Assembly: GCF_039531695.1 (NCBI RefSeq)
Contig: NZ_BAAAQN010000012.1
Location: forward strand, 1 to 64,000
Length of the DNA stretch: 64,000 nt
Source of the DNA: Catenulispora yoronensis
GTDB taxonomy: Bacteria > Actinomycetota > Actinomycetes > Streptomycetales > Catenulisporaceae
Direction of reading: 5' to 3'
The notes beneath the pieces are model-generated. The model did no database searches. It was not told the DNA's origin and saw only the letters and a program-made list of their open reading frames with translations. The position numbers were made by a program, and so were the translations under genes. This document shows, one piece after another, positions 24,535-33,248 of the stretch. Positions within the stretch are counted from its first letter, which is position 1, and every line of letters starts with the position of its first letter.

Positions 24535-24574
24535 GCCCACTGAGCTCGCTATTGGTAGCTGCTATCGGTAGTCG

Positions 24575-26677
24575 CTATTGGTAGTACTGCGGGTTCTCGA
24601 ACGGGTCGGAGGAACCGTAAGGGTCCTGGCTGTATGGATCCTGCCCATAGGGATCCGCCGACGGCCGCGCATGGCGCTGTGGCGGGGGAGCGGGATAAGG
24701 CATCGGACGCGGCGCCGCGCGGCGCAGGTCACGGTAGTCGCCAGTGTCGGAACCGACTCCACTGCCCCGATCAACTCCGCTGCCATAACCGGCTTCGGTG
24801 CCGTAGCCGACTCCGTTGCCATAACCAGCGCCGCCGTCATGACCAACGCCGTTCCCATAACCAGCGCCGCTGCCCTGACCGACTCCGCTGCCGTAAGCAA
24901 CGCCGCCGCCCTGACCAGCTCCGCCGTCATGGCCACCTCCGCTGCCATAACCAACGCCACCGTCATGGCTAACGCCGCTGCCGTGACCTACTACCCCGCT
25001 GGCCTGACCGACTCCGCTGGCCTGACCGACTCCGCTACCGTACCCGCCTCCGGTGCCCAATCCGCCTCCGGCACCGGTACCGGCTCCGGTACTTGGACCG
25101 GCCGCAGTGCCGGCCCCGGCGCTGGCCCCTATGCGGCCGGCGCGCGTGCCATCCAGGTTCCATTCGCCACTGCGCCGACTCTCCGGCATCCGCGGCACTG
25201 CTCCGTTGCGCCCGGCGGACCTGCCGGCACCGGCACCGCTGCTCCGGCCCAGGCGCGCGCCGGCGAGCGTGTCGTCGGTGACAGGAGCGTCATCGCTGAT
25301 GTCGTCGCTCACGCTGCGCCGACCGCGACGCTCCCGCAGATCGGAGTACGACAGCTGCGAGCCCCGGCCATTCCCGTCGCCCTCACCCGCCGCGAAGAAG
25401 GCGGCGAGCGCCGTGGTGATCGGCACCGCGGCGGCCAGCCCGATCGAGCCGACGAGGGTGCGCACGATCTCCTCAGCCACCACTTCGGCGCCCGCCGCGC
25501 TCGACCATCCCTGGCCGGAGGTGGTCATCAGCACGAACAGCGGCAGACTGCCGCCCGCATAGGCCAGCACGAGGGTGTTGACCGTCGAGCCGATGTGGTC
25601 ACGCCCGATGCGCATCCCGGCCCGGAACAGCTCGGTGGCCCCCAGCGACGGGTCGGCGGCCTTCAGCTCCCACACCGATGACACCTGCGTGGCCGTGACG
25701 TCGTTGAGGACCCCCAGCGCGCCGATGATGATGCCCGCCAGCAGCAGGCCCTGGACATCGACGTTGTGGAAGTAGCCGGCAACGGTCGCCGCGTTGTCGT
25801 CCCCGAGCCCTGACAGGTGCGAGAGCTTGGTGCCGACCTGTCCCAACGCTCCGATCAGCACCAGGCTGATCGCGGTGCCGAGTACGGCCACCGAGGTCCG
25901 GACCGAGATGCCGTGCGTCGCGTACAGGGCCGCGAACAGGATGATCCCGGCGGTCACCGCCGCGACCTCGATCGAGTTCTCCCCGGCCACGATGGCGGGC
26001 AGCGTGAACTTCACCAGCACGGCGAACGACACCGCCAACGCCGCGATGGCCCCGGCCCCGCGCCACCGCCCGACGACCAGGACGAACAACGCGAACGCGA
26101 TCGCCAGGCTCATCAACGGCGGTCCGCGCTGGAAATCCTTGAGGGCGTACTGCGACTCGGCCGGCGCGGTCTTGCTATAGGTCAGCACCACATCGTCGCC
26201 GACGGAGTACTTGGGAACCGTGGGATCCACCCCGACCGTCAGCACGACCGATGCGCCCTTGGTCGGACCGTTGGTGATCGCGATGGTCAGCTGGTTGTCG
26301 GCGCCGCCCTGACCGCCGGGCGTGGTCACGCCACCGGCCTGCCCGGTGGTCTGGTCGCCCGGGGCCCCGGCCGCTCCCGAGACCAGCTTCGAGGCGGTGA
26401 CCGTGCCCTGCACCCATGTCTGCTGCGGCAGCAGATCGGACTTCGCGCTCGGCGGCCACAGCAGCGCCAACCCGGCCACCGCGGCTGCCGCCACCGGCAA
26501 CAACAATGCGGTGATCAGGGTGCGCAGCCGAGGCGAGGCGGGAGTGGCCGGCCCGTGCCCGTGGCTGTGTCCATGGCTGTGCCCGTGGTCGCGTCCCTGG
26601 CCGGACCCGCGCCCCGACCCGCGCCCGCCGGCGCTGCTCGCTCGCCCAGACCTCGATCGTCGGCTGCTTGCGGCCAT
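24575..26677 (-). CDS. YibE/F family membrane protein with long glycine-rich tail
   Basis: A 700-residue protein. The N-terminus is Arg/Ser-rich with a His-Gly run (DHGHSHGHSHGHGP). One helix and a periplasmic OB-like region (WVQGTVTASKLVSG, TKGASVVLTVG) follow, then seven or so helices of the YibE/F domain (about residues 185-415). The last ~250 residues are soluble. They include ~110 residues of Gly/Ser/His/Tyr pentapeptide-like repeats (GYGSG, GHDGG, GYGNG; plus-strand 24740-25080) and a Tyr/Pro/Asp tail with QDPYSQDPYG. ATG 26677 is preferred (GGAG 5 bases upstream) over GTG 26683. Function is unknown; the tail may bind metals or partners. Confidence 0.85.
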   Translation of the reverse strand: MAASSRRSRSGRASSAGGRGSGRGSGQGRDHGHSHGHSHGHGPATPASPRLRTLITALLLPVAAAAVAGLALLWPPSAKSDLLPQQTWVQGTVTASKLVSGAAGAPGDQTTGQAGGVTTPGGQGGADNQLTIAITNGPTKGASVVLTVGVDPTVPKYSVGDDVVLTYSKTAPAESQYALKDFQRGPPLMSLAIAFALFVLVVGRWRGAGAIAALAVSFAVLVKFTLPAIVAGENSIEVAAVTAGIILFAALYATHGISVRTSVAVLGTAISLVLIGALGQVGTKLSHLSGLGDDNAATVAGYFHNVDVQGLLLAGIIIGALGVLNDVTATQVSSVWELKAADPSLGATELFRAGMRIGRDHIGSTVNTLVLAYAGGSLPLFVLMTTSGQGWSSAAGAEVVAEEIVRTLVGSIGLAAAVPITTALAAFFAAGEGDGNGRGSQLSYSDLRERRGRRSVSDDISDDAPVTDDTLAGARLGRSSGAGAGRSAGRNGAVPRMPESRRSGEWNLDGTRAGRIGASAGAGTAAGPSTGAGTGAGGGLGTGGGYGSGVGQASGVGQASGVVGHGSGVSHDGGVGYGSGGGHDGGAGQGGGVAYGSGVGQGSGAGYGNGVGHDGGAGYGNGVGYGTEAGYGSGVDRGSGVGSDTGDYRDLRRAAPRPMPYPAPPPQRHARPSADPYGQDPYSQDPYGSSDPFENPQYYQ

Positions 26678-27044
26678 CGGCACTCCGTGGGTCGGTGTTG
26701 CTGGGGCGCGTGCGGTCCGCGCTGACGTGCGTGGGCCCGGACTGCGGCCACACGATAGCGGCTGAACTTCAGAACGGCGCCGTGCGGAGTGAACATCTTT
26801 GCGGATTCTTGACTGGTGTAGGTGGTGGATCCCGTCGTGATGCCTCCCGTGGATGATTTGAGTGCTTTGTCATTGTTCATTGCCTTGGTGTCCGACTTCG
26901 CGGGACGCGACGATCTATGCTTGCCGCGCAGTCGTGCCGACACCCGCAGCTCCAGCCGCCCTCCTGCCTCTGCGGAAGCGCCGGGCCAGCTCGGGCAACG
27001 GACAACAGGACAACTGACAGCGGACAGCCAGGAGGTCGACGTCG
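26678..27044. other. 367-bp gene-free stretch
   Basis: A divergent intergenic region between yibE/F and ynfA. I see no convincing gene. It should carry both promoters. AGGAGG at 27030-27035 is the ynfA ribosome-binding site. Confidence 0.6.
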
Positions 27045-27377
27045 GTGGTGGTCGCACGATCCGTGGCCCTGTTCCTCCTCGCGGCCGTCCTGGAGATCGG
27101 CGGAGCCTGGCTGATCTGGCAGGGCGTACGCGAGCATCGGGGCTGGTCCTGGACGGCGTGCGGGGCGCTGAGCCTGGCCCTGTACGGGTTCGTCGCCACG
27201 CTCCAGCCGTCTGGCGACTTCGGCCGTGTCCTGGCGGCCTACGGCGGGGTCTTCGTCGCCGGGTCGCTGGTGTGGGCGTTCCTTGCCGACGGGTACCGCC
27301 CGGACCGGTTCGACATCATCGGTGCCGCCGTGTGCCTGGTCGGCATGGCGGTGATCATGTACGCACCGCGCCGGTGA
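27045..27377 (+). CDS. YnfA family small membrane protein
   Basis: A 110-residue UPF0060/YnfA protein, the usual length, with four transmembrane helices. It begins VARSVALFLLAAVLEIGGAWL, continues with the family run SLALYGFVATLQPSGDFGRVLAAYGG, and ends IIGAAVCLVGMAVIMYAPRR. It is related in fold to small multidrug resistance transporters. AGGAGG lies 9 bases before GTG 27045; the next codon is also GTG and could serve. It is followed after 76 bp by the metallo-hydrolase gene on the same strand. Confidence 0.92.
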   Translation: MVVARSVALFLLAAVLEIGGAWLIWQGVREHRGWSWTACGALSLALYGFVATLQPSGDFGRVLAAYGGVFVAGSLVWAFLADGYRPDRFDIIGAAVCLVGMAVIMYAPRR

Positions 27378-27453
27378 GACTTCGGCCGCTGTATCCAAAT
27401 CCATCGTGAACGGGGCGTCGCGCGAGGAGGCGCCGCCGGGGCATGATCGACCC

Positions 27454-28194
27454 ATGCGCGTTACGGTGTTGGGCGGCAGCGGGGCGTTTCCCACTGCTGC
27501 GGAACCCTGCAGCGGGTTCCTGGTGGAGCACGACGGCTTCTCCCTTCTCGTCGACGCCGGTTATGCGGTGCTCCCGCAGTTGATGGCGCTGATGGCGGTC
27601 GAGGACCTGGACGCGGTGTACATCAGCCACGGTCACGCCGACCACTGTTCGGATCTCAATCCCCTGCTCCGGGCCCGGGCCCTGGGCGGCGCGGACCCGG
27701 CGCCGCTGCCGGTCTACGCTCCTCACCGCGCCTTGGACGCGGTCCTGGCCCTGGACCGGCCCGGCATGCTCGACGCGGCGCTCGTCTCCCATCACTTCGA
27801 CCCCGGCGACGCGTTCGCCATCGGTCCCTTCGACGTGCGTACCACTCTCCTTCCGCATTGGCTTCCCAACGCTGCCCTGCGCCTGGACACCGGCACCGCC
27901 TCCCTCGTCTACACCGGTGACGGCGGCCCGACCCCGGACCTGGTGGCACTGGCTCAGGGCACGGACATCCTCATCGCCGAGGCCAGCTACGCCACCGAGA
28001 CACCCGCCGACTCCACCGGGCAGCTCTGCACCGCCCGGGACGCCGCCCGCCAAGCGGCGAAGGCCGCCGTCGGCCGCCTCGTACTCACCCACCTCCATCC
28101 CGGCACTGATCCTGATGAGCATGTCGACGCCGCGAGTGACGCGTACGACGGCCGTACGTACGTCGCCACCAGTGGCCTGACCCTTGAGGCGTAG
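27454..28194 (+). CDS. metallo-beta-lactamase-fold hydrolase
   Basis: A 246-residue MBL-fold enzyme of the ribonuclease Z/ElaC-like small-hydrolase branch. It begins MRVTVLGGSGAFPT and carries the metal motif ISHGHADHCSD (HxHxDH) near residue 58, further ligands in LPHWLPN and VYTGDGGPT (Asp), and the last His in LTHLHPGTDP. The dinuclear zinc site is complete. The substrate is unknown; relatives hydrolyse cyclic nucleotides, tRNA ends or lactones. ATG 27454 is chosen by conservation; the frame is open 16 codons further upstream. Confidence 0.87.
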   Translation: MRVTVLGGSGAFPTAAEPCSGFLVEHDGFSLLVDAGYAVLPQLMALMAVEDLDAVYISHGHADHCSDLNPLLRARALGGADPAPLPVYAPHRALDAVLALDRPGMLDAALVSHHFDPGDAFAIGPFDVRTTLLPHWLPNAALRLDTGTASLVYTGDGGPTPDLVALAQGTDILIAEASYATETPADSTGQLCTARDAARQAAKAAVGRLVLTHLHPGTDPDEHVDAASDAYDGRTYVATSGLTLEA

Positions 28195-28542
28195 GCCGCG
28201 GTGTAGGCCAACGCGCAGTACGAGGAACGGTTCCAGCGGTGCGGGCAGTCGGCTGACCGGTGTGACCGGCCGCCCGCGACGCGGGACCGTAGGGGAGCGG
28301 GGGCTGGGACACTCGCCGGTATGCGGAGCATCGCAAGTCGTGGCCGGCACTGCGGTCCGGGTGATCTGACAGGCGGTTCAGTCGACGAGGTCTTCGCTCT
28401 CGTGCGGGCAGCGGTGCCGGGTTTGGTTGTCGAGCGGTGGCAGTGAAGGGCGAGCCGAACAGTCTGGCCCGAGCACGCCGGCCAAGAACACATCTCGACC
28501 GGCGCCTCGCGAACCACACGGCGATCGTTGCCTACTACGGCC
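28195..28542. other. 348-bp stretch without a supported gene; possible gene remnant
   Basis: Convergent intergenic region. A short frame from ATG 28321 reads to a TGA at about 28446 (41 residues; includes VDEVFALVRAAVPGLVVERWQ in part) and looks like the start of a lost gene, but nothing continues it. No clear terminator stands out. Confidence 0.35.
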
Positions 28543-29358
28543 CTAGTCCACGGTGAAGCTCATCGGGCCGGAGTCGCTGGGGGAGTGGGCCGAGTCGCCG
28601 GAGTACTTGGCGACCGCCGTGTGCCTCCCGGGCGACAGCTTGACCTTGGCCGAGGCGCGGTTGTTGGTCACGGCGACGGGGCCGGACGAGGAGCCGTCGA
28701 CGCTGAAGACCACCGTCCCGGTCTCGCGCGGGGCGCCCACGGTCCGGTGGGCGAGAGAGACCCGGGCCGACATCGTCAGGGGCCGGGTGGAAAGCAGCTT
28801 CTTCGACAGCGACAGCTTGATCACCGTCGCCATGGGGCCGGATTCCGGGGCCTTCTTCGAGCCGGACTTGGGCGCCGTGGAGGTGGTCGAGCTTCCCGAC
28901 TTGGGGCTCTTGGCGCCGCCGTCAGCGCTGCTCGCGGAGGTACTGGCGGAGCCGGACATGGAGCCCGGGTCGGCGGCCGCGTGGTGCACGCCGCCCGGCG
29001 TCCGGTGGCTCCCGGCGGCGCTGTTCGAACCGGTCGGATGCCCGGTCGTGTGTCCGGTGGCGTGGCCCTTCTTGTGGCCGTTGTGGCCGGTGCTCTTGCC
29101 CGTCTTCTTGTCGTGCTTGTGACCGCCGCCGTGGCTTCCGGTGCCGTGACCAGTGCCGACGTGCCCGGTCCCGGCGTGCCCGGTCCCGGCGTGGCCGGTG
29201 CCGACGTGCCCGGTGCTCGCCGGGCGTCCCGGACCGGCCGGGTGGCCGCTCGCGAACGCCGTCGCCGGGGTCAGCAGCAGGGCGGCCGTCGTCGTCGCGA
29301 CCGCCGCCGCCGAGCACCGGCGGGCCGGTGGGGTCATCAGGATGCTGCGAACGTTCAT
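28543..29358 (-). CDS. secreted His/Gly-repeat protein with C-terminal Ig-like domain
   Basis: A 271-residue exported protein. The Sec signal ends near residue 36 (LLLTPATAFASG). A disordered zone follows with four 5-residue repeats of type GTGHx (plus-strand 29153-29212), more His/Gly/Lys-rich sequence, and Ser/Thr/Ala/Lys. The C-terminal ~95 residues (from about 175) form a bacterial Ig-like repeat (TVVFSVDGSSSGPVAVTNN, HTAVAKYSGDSAHSPS). The His density suggests metal binding or pH-dependent wall association; this is inferred. ATG 29358 has GGAGG 9 bases upstream. No enzyme domain is visible. Confidence 0.8.
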   Translation of the reverse strand: MNVRSILMTPPARRCSAAAVATTTAALLLTPATAFASGHPAGPGRPASTGHVGTGHAGTGHAGTGHVGTGHGTGSHGGGHKHDKKTGKSTGHNGHKKGHATGHTTGHPTGSNSAAGSHRTPGGVHHAAADPGSMSGSASTSASSADGGAKSPKSGSSTTSTAPKSGSKKAPESGPMATVIKLSLSKKLLSTRPLTMSARVSLAHRTVGAPRETGTVVFSVDGSSSGPVAVTNNRASAKVKLSPGRHTAVAKYSGDSAHSPSDSGPMSFTVD

Positions 29359-29531
29359 GGTGGCTGTCCTCCAGTGGTGCTTGACCGTCCGGGCCGGCGA
29401 CTGGCTGTCGCTACGGTCCCGGCGATAGGCACAACTTTCCCGGATCGCACCAAAGCGGACATCCCCCATCATGCGTAGATCAACATCGTCTAAACGGACG
29501 GGTCCGAATGGGTGAGTGTAGGCGCGACTTG

Positions 29532-30746
29532 TCAGTCGTCTTCCTGGAATCCGTAGCGGCGGCCGAGCACCGGATCGGTCTCCCACCAGGGACGGGAGCG
29601 CTTTGCCTCCTCGTCGGGGGATGATGCGGAAGCACCGGATGAAGAAGTATGAGAAATAGACACCCGGTCCTGCGCGTCCAGAACCACCGAGCTGGAGCCG
29701 GCGTTCGAGCCGGAGTCAGCGTCCGAGCCCAGGCCAGAGGCGAAGCCAGAGCCGAGGTCCGAGCCGAAGTCGGAATCGGAGCCGGAGCCGGAGCCGGAGC
29801 GAGAACCCGAACCCGAGCCCGAGCCCGATGCCACCCCGGATCCCGCACCCGAACTCCCGCCCGCCGCCTCCAAAGCGTCCAGTTCCGCGTCCACCTCGGT
29901 CGCCCGCACCCGGTCCTCGTTGAACATCCGCCGCCACAGCGCCCCGATGAACGGCACCCCGGCCAAGTCCCCGAGCAGCCACAGCGCCCCGCCGCCCCAC
30001 ACCTGGTCCTGCTTCGGTGTCGGCCCCCAACTCCGGTCCAGCGCCGTGTACCAGTCCCCGGCGACCAGGTGGTGCCCCATCATCAGCGTCAGCCCCAGCG
30101 CCCCGTCGGCGATCGCCTCCGCGAACGTGATCCACACCGAGACCAGATGCGGATACTCCTTCGGCACCGGATCCAGCCGCAGCCGCGTCCAGTAGTAGAA
30201 GAACCCCAGACCCGTCAGCGCGAAGCTCAGCACCCACCCCGCCCCGCGCGAGCGCAACGTGTCTTCGTACACCGGGGTGAAGTACACCGTGAACGGCGTC
30301 ATCAGGAACACCAGCGACACCACAGCCGGGAAGGTCACCAGCACCGCGACCCGGGTCGCGAGCACCCGCCGGATCGCCACCGCCAGCCACCGCGGCCCGC
30401 CCTCGACCGCCAGCAGCACTGGCGCTCCGAGCGCCAGGAACAACGGCACCACCATGAGCAGCGTGATGATCTGCACCGCGCGCGGCCAGAACAGAACCTG
30501 CTGGTACACCCCGAGGAACGACATGGTCGTCCACCCGAACAGCGCCAGCCCCAGCCCGAACACCACGGTCCGGTGCACCGGCCAGGACTCCCCGCGCCGC
30601 CGCACCCGCATCGTCCCGGCCACGTACAGACCGGCGATCAGCACCAGCGCCGCGAGCACATACGGGTTCCACCGCCACTCCGTGGCCACGGCCGAACCGG
30701 TGAGCGGAGCGGGCATCGGCACCGTGGTCAAGGCTGGCGTCACCAT
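29532..30746 (-). CDS. cytochrome c oxidase assembly protein, CtaG/caa3 type
   Basis: A 404-residue membrane protein. Residues ~25-265 form a seven-helix CtaG_caa3 domain (WRWNPYVLAALVLIAGLYVAG, YFTPVYEDTLRS, LGLTLMMGHHLVAGDWY, WGGGALWLLGDLAGVPF). Members help insert copper into haem-copper oxidases. The C-terminal ~110 residues are cytoplasmic and contain a Ser-Gly/Ser-Asp run of about 55 residues (plus-strand 29690-29860), then an acidic tail ending WWETDPVLGRRYGFQEDD, which is common in actinobacterial members. The start is ATG 30746. It lies 126 bp beyond the sugar-binding protein stop on the same strand. Confidence 0.88.
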   Translation of the reverse strand: MVTPALTTVPMPAPLTGSAVATEWRWNPYVLAALVLIAGLYVAGTMRVRRRGESWPVHRTVVFGLGLALFGWTTMSFLGVYQQVLFWPRAVQIITLLMVVPLFLALGAPVLLAVEGGPRWLAVAIRRVLATRVAVLVTFPAVVSLVFLMTPFTVYFTPVYEDTLRSRGAGWVLSFALTGLGFFYYWTRLRLDPVPKEYPHLVSVWITFAEAIADGALGLTLMMGHHLVAGDWYTALDRSWGPTPKQDQVWGGGALWLLGDLAGVPFIGALWRRMFNEDRVRATEVDAELDALEAAGGSSGAGSGVASGSGSGSGSRSGSGSGSDSDFGSDLGSGFASGLGSDADSGSNAGSSSVVLDAQDRVSISHTSSSGASASSPDEEAKRSRPWWETDPVLGRRYGFQEDD

Positions 30747-30872
30747 GGGTCCTGGCCCCTGCTCATGTCGTCGTGCGTGGCGGTTCCGCCCGAAATGGAA
30801 GAAAGCGCAGCCATCTTATGACTGCGCTTCCCCCGATCAGCGGGCAGGTGCCCGCCGGTCACTCCCGAGTCG

Positions 30873-32321
30873 TCACCCGACGGCCGAGTTGTAGTCGCTG
30901 ATCAGCTTCGCGATCTTCGTCGACGCGTCCGCCAGCGCCGCCTCCGCCGTCGTCCCCGTGGTCGCCACGTTCAGCATCGCCTGCTCCAGGTCGGCGCGCG
31001 CCTGCGGCATCACGCCCAGCAGGCAGCCCGCGGTCGCGGTGCTCGGCTTGGTGGCGGTCAGCTCGTCGATCGCGGTCTGGAACTGCGGGTGCTTTTGCCG
31101 GTAGGCGACGTCGGTCGGGTCCTGGAGCGCGGCCACGCTCACCGGGAAGTACCCGGTCGCCTGGTGCCAGGCGGCCTGCTGCGGCGCCGACGCGGCGAAC
31201 TTCGCGAACTCCCAGGCCGCGCGGACCTCGGCGTCGGAGTGCCCGGCCCGGTCGATCCACAGCGAGGCGCCGCCGATCACCGGGCCGCCGCTGTCGGCGG
31301 CCGTGACCTTCGGGAACGCCGCGGTCGCCACCGTGAACGGCGCGGCGGCCTTGGTGCCGGCGTCCACATACCCGCCGAGCACGCCGGTGGACTCCAGGTT
31401 CATCGCCACCTTGCCGGCCTTGAACGCCGCCTGGGCGTCGGCGGTCGGGCGTCCGGTGTTCGAGGCGTAGCCGCCCTTGACCAGGTCGGACCACCACTTG
31501 GTGTAGGTCAGCGGCGCCCCGGAGTCCAGGTTCAGCTTGGTCGCGCGCGCGGTCCGGCCGTTGTCGTTGTCGCAGTAGAGCGCGCCGGACTCGGCAGTGA
31601 GCTGCTCCACGAACCAGCCGTAGTCGGCCGCGCCGAAGCCGTACTGCGTGGTGGTGCCGTTGGCGTCCTTGACCGTCAGCTTCTTCGCGGCGTCGGCCAG
31701 CTCGTCCAGGGTCTTCGGCGGATTCGCCGGGTCCAGCCCGGCCTTCTTGAACGCCTCGACGTTGATGTACAGCAGCGGCATCGAGGAGTTGAACGGCATC
31801 GACTGCAGCTTGCCGCCCACCGAGTAGTAGTTCACGATGTTCGGCTGCAGGTCGCCGAGCGCGTAGCCGTCCTTGGACGCCAGGTCGGCGACCGGGATGG
31901 TCTGTTTGGAGTCCACCATGAACCGGGTGCCGACGTCGTAGACCTGCATCAGCGACGGCGTGGTGTGGGAGCTCACCGCGGTCTTGTACTTGGCGATCGC
32001 GTCGTCGTAGCTGCCCTGGTAGGTGTCCGTGACGTGGATCTTGCCCTGGTACTTGGTGTTGAAGGCGTCGACGATCGCGGTGACCGCCTTCTGGTTGGTG
32101 TCCTTCATGCTGTGCCAGAAGGTCAGGTTCACCACCCCGGAGGCTTTGTCCAGCGCATCGGCGCCCGGCACCGAGCCGGACGAGCCGCCCGACGAGCCGC
32201 CGGACGAGCCGCCCGAGGACCCGCCCTTCGACGACGAGCCGCACGCGCTCAGCGCGAGGCCGGCGGCCAGCAGCCCGGCGGCTATCCGTACCGAGCGTCG
32301 GCCGTGGAGCGTTCTCCTCAT
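30873..32321 (-). CDS. extracellular solute-binding lipoprotein (sugar/glycerol-3-phosphate type)
   Basis: A 482-residue family 1 solute-binding protein. The lipoprotein signal ends ALSAC (Cys27), then comes a Gly/Ser linker made of repeated GGSS units, then the binding fold (VNLTFWHSM, YQGSYDDAIAKYKTAV, PSLMQVYDVGTRFMVD, WNxx-like AAWEFAKFAAS). It resembles UgpB more than maltose-binding proteins. ATG 32321 has GGGAGG 7 bases upstream. It is the third gene of an operon with two permeases. No ATPase gene is present, so it must borrow a shared MsiK/UgpC-type ATPase, as is usual in actinomycetes. Confidence 0.9.
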   Translation of the reverse strand: MRRTLHGRRSVRIAAGLLAAGLALSACGSSSKGGSSGGSSGGSSGGSSGSVPGADALDKASGVVNLTFWHSMKDTNQKAVTAIVDAFNTKYQGKIHVTDTYQGSYDDAIAKYKTAVSSHTTPSLMQVYDVGTRFMVDSKQTIPVADLASKDGYALGDLQPNIVNYYSVGGKLQSMPFNSSMPLLYINVEAFKKAGLDPANPPKTLDELADAAKKLTVKDANGTTTQYGFGAADYGWFVEQLTAESGALYCDNDNGRTARATKLNLDSGAPLTYTKWWSDLVKGGYASNTGRPTADAQAAFKAGKVAMNLESTGVLGGYVDAGTKAAAPFTVATAAFPKVTAADSGGPVIGGASLWIDRAGHSDAEVRAAWEFAKFAASAPQQAAWHQATGYFPVSVAALQDPTDVAYRQKHPQFQTAIDELTATKPSTATAGCLLGVMPQARADLEQAMLNVATTGTTAEAALADASTKIAKLISDYNSAVG

Positions 32322-32417
32322 TGAGTTTCCTCCCGTGGGAATTGCGGTGGGTGGTGCGAGGGTGTGAAGGCACGAAGGGACGAGGGTGCGGTGGGATGAG
32401 GATGCGAAGGGACGGCC

Positions 32418-33248
32418 CTACTTGACCGCCCCACTGGTCAGGCCCTTGACGATGAACTTCTGCCCGAAGACCACCAGCAGCAGCGTCGGCAGCACGGACA
32501 GCGCCACGCCGGCCAGGATCAGCCGGGGGTCTGCGGACTCGGAGTTGTTCAGCTGCGACATCCCGAGTTGCAGCGTCTGCATCTTCGGCTTGTCGGTGAC
32601 CAGCAGCGGCCAGAAGTACTGGTTCCACGCGGACAGGAACGAGTACACAGCGATCGCCGCGATCGTCGGCCGCGAGACCGGCACCACGATCCGCCACAGG
32701 AACCGCAGATGTCCCGATCCGTCGATACGCGCGGCGTCCCGCAGCTCCATCGGGAACTGTAAGAAGGACTGGCGCAGCATGAACGTCCCGAACGCCGAGG
32801 CCAGGAACGGCAGCACCAGCGCGAAGTAGGTGTTCGCCAGGTGCGCGTTCGCGATGGTCTTGTAGTTCGGGATGATGATGGCTTCCCACGGAATCATCAG
32901 CGTGGCCAGGAACAGCCCGAACACCGCGCCGCGCCACTTCATCGGCAGGAAGACGAACGCATACGCGGCCAGCAGCGAGGTGACCACCTGCGCCACCGTG
33001 ATGACCCCGGAGACGATCACGCTGTTTAGGTACTGGTGGCCCAGCGGCACGGCGCGGAAGACATCTGCGAAGTTGCCCGGATGCAGGCCGGAAGGCACCA
33101 GAGCCGGCGGCGCCTTCGTCAGGTCACGCGTGGGCATGACGCTACCTGCCAGCGCGTAATACACAGGGAACACCACTGCCAGCGCGGCGGCGATCAGCAC
33201 CAGGTAGACCAGAGCCTTCGCGACCCTGTCCCGGACGGTCGCGCTCAT
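32418..33248 (-). CDS. carbohydrate ABC transporter permease (UgpE/MalG type)
   Basis: A 276-residue binding-protein-dependent permease with six helices. The EAA loop is in FPMELRDAARIDGSGHLRFLW near residue 170, and the protein ends QKFIVKGLTSGAVK as in MalG/UgpE. It forms the membrane channel with the neighbouring permease. Its ATG overlaps the stop of the upstream permease by 4 bp (33245-33248), which shows translational coupling. The binding-protein gene follows after 96 bp. Confidence 0.93.
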   Translation of the reverse strand: MSATVRDRVAKALVYLVLIAAALAVVFPVYYALAGSVMPTRDLTKAPPALVPSGLHPGNFADVFRAVPLGHQYLNSVIVSGVITVAQVVTSLLAAYAFVFLPMKWRGAVFGLFLATLMIPWEAIIIPNYKTIANAHLANTYFALVLPFLASAFGTFMLRQSFLQFPMELRDAARIDGSGHLRFLWRIVVPVSRPTIAAIAVYSFLSAWNQYFWPLLVTDKPKMQTLQLGMSQLNNSESADPRLILAGVALSVLPTLLLVVFGQKFIVKGLTSGAVK

